From assembly GCA_024400895.1 (NCBI GenBank), contig JAKSMA010000023.1, forward strand, positions 1 through 16,348: a DNA stretch of 16,348 bases. The letters are read 5' to 3'. Below the pieces are notes generated by a model. It saw only the letters and a list, made by a program, of their open reading frames with translations, did not search any database and was not told where the DNA came from. Position numbers and translations under genes: made by a program. The DNA comes from Muribaculaceae bacterium (lineage in GTDB: Bacteria > Bacteroidota > Bacteroidia > Bacteroidales > Muribaculaceae). Positions 6,424 to 14,433 of the stretch are shown one piece after another. How positions within the stretch are numbered: the stretch's first letter is position 1; every line of letters starts with the position of its first letter.

Positions 6424-7035
6424 TTACATGTCTTTCACGTCTTTGATGTCGACGAGTTTGTTTACAATAGCGTAGATTGTGAGACCTGCAGTGGAGCGAA
6501 TCTGAAGTTTGTTGCTGATGTTGCGACGGTGGGTAATTACTGTGTGGATTGAGAGGCATAGCATGTCGGCAATCTCTTTGTTGGTTAAGCCTTTCACCAC
6601 ACACACTATAATTTCCTTTTCGCGATTGCTGAGGCTGTCGGTTGGATGCACATCTACAGGCTTTTCCTCCACCAACACCTTTTTTATTTTTTCATAGATA
6701 TCGTCAGGGTTATCGTAAAGCGAAAAATGCTCGTCGTATTCCGATAGCACATTCTGGTCGACCATAGTGCTTGAAAGAGCCACATAACGAATGTCTTCGT
6801 CTTTAAATTCGGCCTTGAATGATTTTACATCAAACAAGCCGTCGAACATGGGATTCACAACGACCATATCGGGATGGTGCATTACCACATAATTGCGAAG
6901 CGATTCCTGTGTTTTCACATCAAATGCAGTGGCAGCTAACCCAGGGATATGGCGAAGCACCGACACAAGTCCATTTCTTACAATGAACGAATTGTCGGCA
7001 ACCACAAAGCGATATGTAGATAAATCACTATTCAT
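6424..7035 (-). CDS. LuxR-type regulator with a degenerate receiver domain
   Basis: 203 residues. Residues 137-190 are a clear LuxR/NarL DNA-binding domain (LSNREKEIIVCVVKGLTNKE, IADMLCLSIHTVITHRRNIS). Residues about 8-120 have the layout of a response regulator receiver (FVVADNSFIVRNGLVSVL at the start), but the phosphoacceptor position, normally Asp at the end of strand 3, reads VVVNP with N61, the acid pair is reduced to D14, and the conserved Lys near residue 107 is missing. It therefore probably does not work by ordinary phosphorylation. The start overlaps the stop of the hemerythrin-like gene by 8 nt, so the two are translationally coupled and share its promoter. A role in answering the same nitrosative or oxidative signal is inferred from this pairing. 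Confidence 0.88.
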   Translation of the reverse strand: MNSDLSTYRFVVADNSFIVRNGLVSVLRHIPGLAATAFDVKTQESLRNYVVMHHPDMVVVNPMFDGLFDVKSFKAEFKDEDIRYVALSSTMVDQNVLSEYDEHFSLYDNPDDIYEKIKKVLVEEKPVDVHPTDSLSNREKEIIVCVVKGLTNKEIADMLCLSIHTVITHRRNISNKLQIRSTAGLTIYAIVNKLVDIKDVKDM

Positions 7036-7732
7036 TTCGTAACTCCTTTTCTACATGCATAACGGCTGGAACAAACAGGCAATCCTCCACAAGATTGTGT
7101 GAAGCCAAATCCTGCTCGCAACTGTAAATATCAAACAAGGTGGCACTCAAAAGCATGTTGTCGCTACTTTCATTATAATATTTGGTGATAATACCTTTGA
7201 GTTCCTTCAGCCGTTCGTCGATTTTAGAGTGATGGGTGGCAAACTTAGCAATATTGAATTTGCTGCTCAACTTACCTTCAAGCAATGAATCCACATACAC
7301 GAACACTTGCTCGTTTTCATACTGCATGTGTTCACGCACTTCATTGACGAATTCATCGAAGAATTTCAGAATCAGGAATGCCACATTATCCTCACGCGAG
7401 CAGTCAATTGCCTCAATCAACTTCCGGCGAAGCATAGGCAAAACGAAATCAAGGAAATAGACGTGTGCATTCTTTAAATAGTCCATCAACGAATGGATTG
7501 ACAACTGGGGCTGTTCCTCAACGCTGAATGAGGCCTGTTCACTGCTGATAAAGTTGGCTACAGCAAGGAAAGTGTTGCAATCCACATTTTCGCTATTACA
7601 CACCTCCTCCACCGTTTTTTCTCCAAATCCGAGCGAGATGCCGAAGCGGCTCATCACCATCAAAAGTTTGAAGTTGTCGTCGATGAGATCAGAAAGTCTG
7701 TCAGAACCTTTATATTTGTTGTCAATCGCCAT
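7028..7732 (-). CDS. Hemerythrin-domain protein, RIC/ScdA/YtfE-like
   Basis: I choose the ATG at 7732 (234 residues, MAIDNKYKGS) because the promoter places the transcript start at about 7750, inside the longer frame that opens at 7774. Residues about 20-62 resemble the ScdA_N domain (FKLLMVMSRFGISLGFGEKT), but the usual Cys-Cys pair of that domain is replaced by LGFGE. The rest is a four-helix hemerythrin domain with candidate di-iron ligands H90, H135 and E139 (EHMQYENEQVF), H168 (ATHHSKIDERL), H212 and E216 (SHNLVEDCLF). RIC/YtfE proteins help repair iron-sulfur clusters after nitric oxide or peroxide stress in the cytoplasm. The coupled LuxR-type regulator downstream suggests a small stress-response operon. 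The domain call is solid; the exact repair role is inferred. Confidence 0.82.
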   Translation of the reverse strand: MAIDNKYKGSDRLSDLIDDNFKLLMVMSRFGISLGFGEKTVEEVCNSENVDCNTFLAVANFISSEQASFSVEEQPQLSIHSLMDYLKNAHVYFLDFVLPMLRRKLIEAIDCSREDNVAFLILKFFDEFVNEVREHMQYENEQVFVYVDSLLEGKLSSKFNIAKFATHHSKIDERLKELKGIITKYYNESSDNMLLSATLFDIYSCEQDLASHNLVEDCLFVPAVMHVEKELRNE

Positions 7733-7756
7733 AAGTATGATATAATTTACCGACTG

Positions 7757-7788
7757 CAAAATTACTAAATTCAAAACAAATGCCCAAT
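7757..7788 (-). promoter_or_regulatory. Promoter of the hemerythrin-luxR operon
   Basis: On the minus strand ATTG (7788-7785), a 20 nt spacer and TAATTTTG (7764-7757). It has the same layout as the metY promoter. It excludes the ATG at 7774 as the start of translation and supports the one at 7732. Confidence 0.65.
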
Positions 7789-7841
7789 ACCTATTTTTTG
7801 GTATTTTAGCAAAAAAGTTCTAATGAATTTATGCGAGAGCG

Positions 7842-10037
7842 TTACGCATAACTGTGCATGCCTCCAAGCAAGAAATTCACGCCAAAATAAGTGATTAAAA
7901 CACTTAGGAACGCGCACACACAGAACACATGGAAGAACATCGGGCGAGAAAACGCCGAAAGCGATTTGGTATGTAGTGACATTGCATATACAATGAAGGT
8001 AATCAGTGCCCAAGTCTCTTTTGGGTCCCAACTCCAGTATGTGCCCCACGACACATTTGCCCAAATAGCGCCCACAAAAATGCCTATCGCCAATAGGAGC
8101 ACAGCTGGTACAAGTAGCATCTGCCCTATCACATATAGCCTTTTCACTTGCTCTTCATGACGGCGAAGCGACAGAGCCATCACGCCGTTGAACATCAAGA
8201 AGGCGAGCAGTGCATAAGCCATCATAATCACAGCCACGTGGATTGAAAGTAATGGCGACTGAAGCACAGGCATCAGCGGAGTGATAGCAGGGTTTGTATC
8301 CCCCATCATTGCCACCATAATCGTGAGGCCCGACACCAAGAATCCGAATGGCAAACAGAGCATAAACCTACGAGCAAAGCAAAGCATCATCAGCAACGAA
8401 ATCCACGACATCATCAACATCGTCTCAGGTCCATTACTCATCGGAATGTGCTCGGCCACATACCAAAGCAGCCCTAAATAAACGGAAAGGAAGATAAAGA
8501 AGCCGACACCTATTATATATAACGACCAGTACAGTCGGTTCGCAAGTGTTTTTCCTTTCGCCACAAGGCGAGTCGAATAGAAGAATACCGCAATACCTAT
8601 TAATAGTGATGCTATTCCAATATAAAATGTGTAGTCCAATGAATTGAAGCATTTCTCTGCTCTTAATTTGCCAGCGCTTGGCATGTCGGTAGCCGCTTCC
8701 TTTTCTTGATATGCTTTAAATTTATCAATAAACTCCGAACAATTGGTCCAATCTTGCTTCACTACCAACTCATTCAAATAGTTAAGTCCTTTATTCACAA
8801 ATATCCACTTGTTTTCTTCAATATCTTCAGGGATATCTTGCGATACTTGCGAGTACCAAGACAACTGCCCTTTACAACGCACAGGAAAAATCTTGATGGC
8901 ACTTCCTGTAGCCACCATCGTAGCAATTTGAAACTTTTCGTCAGCCTTCTGTACACCTTTTGCATCGGCAACTGATGCTCCATGCATCAACTGCTTGATT
9001 TCTGAATCAAGCAAGTAACCTTCTGTCGGGCTGATAAAGTCGGCTAACGACACCATTTTCCCATCAGTTTTCAGCATTCGGCGCACTTCCCCACTCTTTA
9101 TCTTAATCATAGGTTCACGCTTCCAGTCGTCGTAATAAAACATCCAACCAGTGACCACCTGCATCGCCGAATACCCATTATAAGAATTCCTTCCACAAAG
9201 TTTTTTAGTGAAGTCGCGAGCAAAGGTCTCAAATGTGCTCATTCTATCGTTGTGCAGAATCACAATATCTCCCATTCGCTCTGCTACATCCTTAGGCAAA
9301 ACACGTGGAGCGGCATTTGAAGAAAGCGACACAAGTACAAACAACACTAAAGCACCACCTTTCAACAATTGTGAGCGCAGCAGTTGCCGGAAACGGCCAT
9401 CTCTATCAATCAACAGCCATAGACACGAGAAGAGCAACAAAGCATAACCTGCATACGTAATGCCAATTCCCCAAGGGTCGTGTGAAACAGAAAGAATTGT
9501 GACATCATGCTCTGGCTCATAGCCATTCTGGCAAAAACGATATCCTTTATGAGAGAAAATTTGATTCATCGAAACTTGCCCTTGCATTGATTCATTGCCC
9601 TCAACGACTTCAAGCACACTAATGAAATCCATCGGTGCAGAAGTGCCAGGATAATAATCAATTTTAAATTCCTTCAGTGCCATGCTGAAAGGCAATTCGA
9701 ATGTGGTGCTATCGTTCATTGTACAAATATTCATGGTTTTACCCTGCTCCAAGCGGATTTTCCCATGTTCGGCAAAAAGCCAAGTCACCGCTGCTCCAAT
9801 CAAAATGAGTAGCAATGCAAAATGCAGCAAAAGCGATGATAAGCGCATTTTACTCCTCAACACATATATAAATCCAGCCACGGCAATCAGCGACCACAAG
9901 GCAAAAAACGCCCACGAATCGTAGACCAACAATCGAGCCACATCTGTGCCACAAACCTTTTCCACAACAGTGGCTAAAGCCAAAACGAGCAATATCAAAA
10001 TTAGCCCGACGAAAGATATACTTTTAAGAGTCTTCAT
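7842..10037 (-). CDS. Fused CcsB-CcsA (ResB/ResC-like) cytochrome c maturation protein
   Basis: 731 residues from the ATG at 10037 (MKTLKSISFVG); the frame opens at 10064, but that earlier ATG lies within an intergenic hairpin. The N-terminal half is ResB/Ccs1-like: three membrane segments in the first 100 residues, the VVEKVCGTDVARLLVYDSW motif, two more membrane segments and a long periplasmic part. The C-terminal half is CcsA: several membrane helices, AEHIPMSNGPETML with a candidate external heme His, the tryptophan-rich WGTYWSWDPKETW near residues 664-676, and the terminal YFGVNFLLGGMHSYA. System II proteins move heme across the inner membrane and attach it to CxxCH motifs. The gene upstream encodes a CxxCH protein, its likely client. 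Confidence 0.9.
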   Translation of the reverse strand: MKTLKSISFVGLILILLVLALATVVEKVCGTDVARLLVYDSWAFFALWSLIAVAGFIYVLRSKMRLSSLLLHFALLLILIGAAVTWLFAEHGKIRLEQGKTMNICTMNDSTTFELPFSMALKEFKIDYYPGTSAPMDFISVLEVVEGNESMQGQVSMNQIFSHKGYRFCQNGYEPEHDVTILSVSHDPWGIGITYAGYALLLFSCLWLLIDRDGRFRQLLRSQLLKGGALVLFVLVSLSSNAAPRVLPKDVAERMGDIVILHNDRMSTFETFARDFTKKLCGRNSYNGYSAMQVVTGWMFYYDDWKREPMIKIKSGEVRRMLKTDGKMVSLADFISPTEGYLLDSEIKQLMHGASVADAKGVQKADEKFQIATMVATGSAIKIFPVRCKGQLSWYSQVSQDIPEDIEENKWIFVNKGLNYLNELVVKQDWTNCSEFIDKFKAYQEKEAATDMPSAGKLRAEKCFNSLDYTFYIGIASLLIGIAVFFYSTRLVAKGKTLANRLYWSLYIIGVGFFIFLSVYLGLLWYVAEHIPMSNGPETMLMMSWISLLMMLCFARRFMLCLPFGFLVSGLTIMVAMMGDTNPAITPLMPVLQSPLLSIHVAVIMMAYALLAFLMFNGVMALSLRRHEEQVKRLYVIGQMLLVPAVLLLAIGIFVGAIWANVSWGTYWSWDPKETWALITFIVYAMSLHTKSLSAFSRPMFFHVFCVCAFLSVLITYFGVNFLLGGMHSYA

Positions 10038-10050
10038 AAAGAAATAAATA

Positions 10051-10083
10051 CCGCTATGGGTCATTCAAAACTACCCATAGCGG
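10051..10083 (-). terminator. 11 bp perfect hairpin between the di-heme gene and ccsBA
   Basis: CCGCTATGGGT (10051-10061) pairs perfectly with ACCCATAGCGG (10073-10083); the loop is 11 nt. On the minus strand it is followed by TATTTATTTCTTT, a T-rich but interrupted tail, then the ccsBA ATG at 10037. This fits a leaky terminator or an RNA stabiliser that lowers ccsBA output relative to the genes before it. Confidence 0.55.
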
Positions 10084-10102
10084 CTTATATGATATCAATT
10101 GA

Positions 10103-11710
10103 TTAAATAGAGTTGATAAATTCAACTACTGCATCACGGTCCGATTTAGAAAGGTTTCGGAAGTTTTCCACCGACTTGCGGGCATCACTCTTTGACGCTC
10201 CATGCCACATAATAGCCTCAATCACATTGCGAGCACGACAGTCGTGCATACGATCGTCGGCACCAGTGCATTGACGGCTCAAGCCTCTACCCCAAAGTGG
10301 AGTGGTACGGCACCAGCCTGTACGGATATCGTTGACCATAAACAAGCGATGTTGCACCATGTCGGTGTAAGGCCAAATCTTTTGGAAAGGATAGCGCGGT
10401 AAGGTTTGAGCTTTTGCCCCTACGAAGAAATTGTTTGGGTCGCGAATTTCATCTGCGCCGGTAGTCCATGATGGACGGTGGCAATATGCACAACCAATCT
10501 CGGTGAAGAGTTTCTTTCCCTTTTGGAAATCTGCGCTGTTCACGTCGCGTGCAGCAGGAACAGCCAAACCACGATGCCAAGCCATCAAGTCGATATATTC
10601 ATCATCGGTCATCTCCACAGGCAACTCCTTATTCATCAAATAATTGTAGATATCCGATTCTGGATTGCCTGTTTTATTCCATTCTGGATAATATTTATAG
10701 AATGCTGATTGCACATCTGGGTCCTTTGAAGCCACTTTTGCGTAAGCATCAGTCATGTAGTGATAACGGCGGTCGCTACGAGTCACATTAGTGATATTCC
10801 ATATGGCATTTGCGCCAGCACCATCCTGAAGATTACCTCTCGACAACGCATAGGTGTAACGGCGAACAAATTTTGTTCCATCACCCTGCAACGCGTTGGT
10901 ATAATAGCTTGTGAAATCACCATTAGCCCAAATTGCAGGATTCAATGGCACACCCGCTTTTTCCTCAGCAAGATATTGCGCACGAATATCCTCGTCGGTC
11001 AACGCATCTAACAAACCAGTTCCATACAACCCAATCGTGCTTTCAAGGCGGCAACGCAACTGAGAATAAGCTATATCCTTTCCACCCACTTGCAATGGAA
11101 CATAGAATGCTTCTTGCGGAATTGTCACCTCTGGATAAATAAGGCTATAGGTTTCTCCATCAGGGAACTTGTTACCCCATTCATCGGTGTACGACAACCA
11201 ATCAATTTTGATTTTCTTCTCATCAATTGGAGCCTTGAAAGGTGCTGAGGCTTGAGTTTGTGGCATACCGGTAAGCGACGACAAATAGGTGTCGTTCTCA
11301 TCAGTGAGTACCAACAAATATCCATTACCAATGTTATTGGAATTGTAAGTTGTCTGGCGCTGTCCATGACCATAACCTGGGTGACAAGCTATGCAACTCG
11401 TTCTGATCCAAAGTGGACCAAGGCCACGCATAGGCTGAGAGGGGTCTGTTTCTATATCAAATGGCGCTTCAAAAATTCTCTCGCCGCGCTTGAATGAAGC
11501 GACAAGACCCTGTTTTTCTACGGCAGGTGTGAATTGCTCGTAAGCTGATGCTGTGGTGTTGAAAGTTGTACCCAATTCACCACCAGTGTAATAATCCTCT
11601 GCATAAACAGGTGTCACACCGCCTTCTTCATTCGTGCCATTGTCGGCACATGATGGCAAAAGCAAAACTGCTAAAGCAGAAACGATAGTATATTTGCGTA
11701 AATAAATCAT
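10103..11710 (-). CDS. Di-heme oxidoreductase (putative peroxidase) lipoprotein
   Basis: 535 residues. The signal peptide ends in LLLPSC with the lipidated Cys at 21. Two heme c motifs are visible: CIACH at 106-110 and CAYCH at 407-411. Segments such as MRGLGPLWIRTSCIACHPGY and GLYGTGLLDAL match the DHOR family (formerly DUF1111, 'thiol oxidoreductase'), distantly related to MauG/CcpA di-heme enzymes. It would sit anchored in an envelope membrane facing the periplasm or the surface. The start follows the imelysin stop by 6 nt, so the two are cotranscribed, a pairing also common in other bacteria and usually linked with iron uptake. The substrate is unknown. The CcsBA gene downstream supplies its heme attachment. 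Confidence 0.88.
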   Translation of the reverse strand: MIYLRKYTIVSALAVLLLPSCADNGTNEEGGVTPVYAEDYYTGGELGTTFNTTASAYEQFTPAVEKQGLVASFKRGERIFEAPFDIETDPSQPMRGLGPLWIRTSCIACHPGYGHGQRQTTYNSNNIGNGYLLVLTDENDTYLSSLTGMPQTQASAPFKAPIDEKKIKIDWLSYTDEWGNKFPDGETYSLIYPEVTIPQEAFYVPLQVGGKDIAYSQLRCRLESTIGLYGTGLLDALTDEDIRAQYLAEEKAGVPLNPAIWANGDFTSYYTNALQGDGTKFVRRYTYALSRGNLQDGAGANAIWNITNVTRSDRRYHYMTDAYAKVASKDPDVQSAFYKYYPEWNKTGNPESDIYNYLMNKELPVEMTDDEYIDLMAWHRGLAVPAARDVNSADFQKGKKLFTEIGCAYCHRPSWTTGADEIRDPNNFFVGAKAQTLPRYPFQKIWPYTDMVQHRLFMVNDIRTGWCRTTPLWGRGLSRQCTGADDRMHDCRARNVIEAIMWHGASKSDARKSVENFRNLSKSDRDAVVEFINSI

Positions 11711-11716
11711 TTAATA

Positions 11717-12871
11717 TTATTTTTGGATTTCAGTAATTGCATTATCAAGAGCGTCCATCAGTTCGTTGCACGCCTCTACAGCCTTTTTAGTTTCGGCAGC
11801 AGTAAGGTGATTGCGGAATGGTGCAGGCATTGATGCCACTTCCTTCAAAGCATTATCAATGGCTGCGCGCACTTTTGAATCGGCAGAAGAATTCAATTTC
11901 TTCAAATAAGCAGAAACAGAATTTGCATGAACACTTCCGTCGAGCGAACCATAGTACACGTTTCTCACGCTACGGATGTTGTCGGTGAAATCATCGATAG
12001 AATTCCATGAATACCAAGATTCTACGTCGAGCACATTGCCAGAATTGACAGGGTCGGTAATTTTAGTGTTGCCCACCTCATCGCTAATGTCACTTGCACC
12101 TTGAAGCATCTGGACCATCGCTGCGATTTGTGTCTTGTATTTGGAATTACCCTTTTCGCCAGCAAGAATCATCATTTCACCATAATTGGCAGTTGGCTCA
12201 AGTTCATTATCTTTCAAAAGTTTTTGTTTCTCAACAGTGACATTGTCAACACCTGCCCATGCAGCCTCAAGGCGAACGGTTTGCCATGCGAGGTCTTCTG
12301 CCACAGCTGCATTATAGATGAGTTCGTTAGGTGTGATGTCATTCACATTTCTTGGTTGCCCATCACGGAAAATCACATATTCCACGGCATGAAAGCCCAA
12401 AAGACCATAACCCAACGAAGCGAATCCATCGGCCGCTGCCCCATCTGCATCGAGTTCTGCAATCAAATCAGCATTAGAGAGAGTTTGGTCGAGCTTACTC
12501 TTTTGCAAAGGCCAAGAATCGATGTGTGGGTCAATGTTGTAATCATTTGCCGCTCCATAAAGGAAGGCTTCCGTCAATTCCCAATATTTTCGTGCTTCTA
12601 TCCATTTATCGCAGGCCTTCTTCACATTCTCTTGTGAGGGATTTTCTTTCAAATCAGCGCAGATATTTGCCAATTCCAAAGATGCGTCAGCCAACGATTT
12701 ATAGGTGGGAACCACTACCTTATTTACATACTGAGAAACAATAGCTTTCTTTTCAGCACTTGTTGAACCGTCGTTTGGCTCATCGTTATTTTTACTGTCG
12801 CTACACGACAACAATACTGTGGCCATAGAAAGTGCCACTACACTTTTTTTAATTAAACTTTTAATATTCAT
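11717..12871 (-). CDS. Imelysin-family lipoprotein (peptidase M75 fold)
   Basis: 384 residues with a lipoprotein signal peptide (VVALSMATVLLSC, lipid Cys at 23). The defining GxHxxE motif is present as GFHAVE at 159-164 (LLGFHAVEYVIFRDG), with IDSWP near 117-121 as the second conserved site and a long helical make-up. Imelysins are periplasmic or surface proteins, probably metal binding, regulated by iron in several bacteria; proteolysis was claimed for early members but is doubtful. It lies 22 nt after the porin-like gene and 6 nt before the di-heme gene. The cluster suggests a metal or heme acquisition unit; the cargo cannot be read from sequence. Confidence 0.92.
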   Translation of the reverse strand: MNIKSLIKKSVVALSMATVLLSCSDSKNNDEPNDGSTSAEKKAIVSQYVNKVVVPTYKSLADASLELANICADLKENPSQENVKKACDKWIEARKYWELTEAFLYGAANDYNIDPHIDSWPLQKSKLDQTLSNADLIAELDADGAAADGFASLGYGLLGFHAVEYVIFRDGQPRNVNDITPNELIYNAAVAEDLAWQTVRLEAAWAGVDNVTVEKQKLLKDNELEPTANYGEMMILAGEKGNSKYKTQIAAMVQMLQGASDISDEVGNTKITDPVNSGNVLDVESWYSWNSIDDFTDNIRSVRNVYYGSLDGSVHANSVSAYLKKLNSSADSKVRAAIDNALKEVASMPAPFRNHLTAAETKKAVEACNELMDALDNAITEIQK

Positions 12872-12893
12872 GATGTTATATTTTTAGATGATT

Positions 12894-14198
12894 TTATAAA
12901 CGGAATAAGCCATTATAGCACACGCCCAGGCTAATGGTTGGCTCGTTGTTGAACTGTGACTTGAACAATCGATTACTCCACTCTCCTTTAATCACGATTT
13001 CCTTCATTGGGAAATAGTTGACACCAAAAGTGATTTTCTGACGTCCCCATTGTGGTTCATCAGTCATATTTGCCACAGTCTTATACATTGAGTCGTAGTA
13101 ATCATAGCGTCCAAACACATAGAAGCGTTGGTCAGCCGAAGTGAGTTTCTTGCTCAAAGAGAATATGTTGTAGCCCACTTCACACCCCATAGCGATGGCA
13201 TCGGAGGCGATGCTGGTTTTTGGCGATGGAGAGTCTTTTCTCGAAGCGATATTGGCATTGGTAATTTCCAAAGAGTTTGACAAATGTCCATAATCAAAAT
13301 TACCACGAGCAATCACATTGTGGTCGTTGTAGAGAAATCCAAATGTGCCGATAGCCACAGTTCCTTTCAAGTCGTCATACTTTCCTGTGGCATTCAGTGT
13401 GTTGGTGGCACTATTTCCTACATAGCCACTTGCGCTCAAACGAAGGCCTTTGATAGAATAGTTGTCGATACGGAGCACTCCTGCATAGCATGTAGCCATC
13501 TTGAATTCGTAAGGAGAGCCTGCGCCACCGTGAATCCATCCCTTGTTACCAAAGCGATCGGCATCAAGGCCAGCAATAGCCATCACTTCGTATCGGAAAT
13601 CGCCAATACGTCCAAAGGCTTCAATACCAGTTTCATGCCATGTACATGGAAATATTGTGTTTTCCCCTTCAGGGCGGAATACAGTAAAGAATTCAGTTGG
13701 CATATGGGCATAATTTGTTTCACCCACAGGAACCACCATGTGGCCTAAGCGAAGGTTGAATTTAGGTGAAAACGTTTTTTGAATCCAAAATTGTTCAAGC
13801 GCGATTTCGCCACCACGTTCGATTTCGCTCTCGTATTCACCGGTTTCCTCTTCTTCAATTTCAACAGCGCTTTCAGTGCCGCCGTGTTCAAATTCAATTT
13901 CAGTGCCAATTGACCAGCCTTTACCAAAGTCGTAACCCACAAAGAAAACAACATGAGGCAAGTCGAACTGACCAAAACTTTTAGCATCCTTATACTTGGA
14001 AGCATCCGTGTAACGCTTATAGTTATTGCTATAGAACATTCTGCTCGCCGTAGCTTCACCATATCCGCCAAGAGTGAGACGGCTTGTTTTTGGGGGTGCG
14101 CCGACTGTATCAGCTGACACCGACTGTGCAAATGCTGGGAGCATGAATGAACTCGCAACAATAGCAACAGCATACTTAAAAGTTGAAAAAATCTGCAT
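12894..14198 (-). CDS. Outer-membrane beta-barrel (porin-like) protein
   Basis: 434 residues from the ATG at 14198; the frame opens at 14315, but only the later start gives a proper signal peptide (MQIFSTFKYAVAIVASSFML then PAFAQ, cleaved after AFAQ) and the promoter lies between the two. The mature part begins RLTLGGYGEATASRMFYSNN and is made of alternating short strands with aromatic ends, including LGHMVVPVGETNYAHMPTEF and KITFGVNYFPMKEIVIKGEW, as in phosphate-selective porin O/P-like barrels of Bacteroidetes. It contains a short acidic run (VEIEEEETGEYESEIE) near residue 117 that would lie in a loop and could attract cations. It heads the cluster with imelysin, the di-heme protein and CcsBA, and may be the outer-membrane passage for the same cargo. 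Confidence 0.82.
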   Translation of the reverse strand: MQIFSTFKYAVAIVASSFMLPAFAQSVSADTVGAPPKTSRLTLGGYGEATASRMFYSNNYKRYTDASKYKDAKSFGQFDLPHVVFFVGYDFGKGWSIGTEIEFEHGGTESAVEIEEEETGEYESEIERGGEIALEQFWIQKTFSPKFNLRLGHMVVPVGETNYAHMPTEFFTVFRPEGENTIFPCTWHETGIEAFGRIGDFRYEVMAIAGLDADRFGNKGWIHGGAGSPYEFKMATCYAGVLRIDNYSIKGLRLSASGYVGNSATNTLNATGKYDDLKGTVAIGTFGFLYNDHNVIARGNFDYGHLSNSLEITNANIASRKDSPSPKTSIASDAIAMGCEVGYNIFSLSKKLTSADQRFYVFGRYDYYDSMYKTVANMTDEPQWGRQKITFGVNYFPMKEIVIKGEWSNRLFKSQFNNEPTISLGVCYNGLFRL

Positions 14199-14246
14199 TG
14201 AAAAAACGTTGTTTCTTATGATTAATAATGACTTAAAATTTCTATG

Positions 14247-14277
14247 CAAAATTATGGCTAAATACGATGGTGAGAAA
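14247..14277 (-). promoter_or_regulatory. Promoter of the porin-imelysin-di-heme-ccsBA cluster
   Basis: TAATTTTG at 14254-14247 (minus strand) fits the -7 box. TTTC at 14277-14274 with a 19 nt spacer is a one-mismatch -33 box. The start would be near 14240, giving a leader of about 40 nt before the ATG at 14198. Confidence 0.55.
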
Positions 14278-14385
14278 TCACCAAAATATGGTAAATTGGA
14301 AGCCGCAATAAGCATTAGTTGTTAACAATAAGTGATTAAAATCCCCATTTATAGGTAGTGATGTAAGTTGTTGCTAAATTTTTTG

Positions 14386-14393
14386 TATATTTG
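14386..14393 (+). promoter_or_regulatory. -7 box of the BspA-like gene
   Basis: TATATTTG fits TAnnTTTG exactly, about 40 nt before the chosen ATG. I find no good -33 TTTG at the right distance, so the promoter may need an activator. A 10 bp palindrome TTGTTAACAA (14319-14328) lies 57 nt upstream. Confidence 0.45.
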
Positions 14394-14433
14394 CACATAT
14401 AAAATAAACAAAACAGATTCAACCATATTATCT

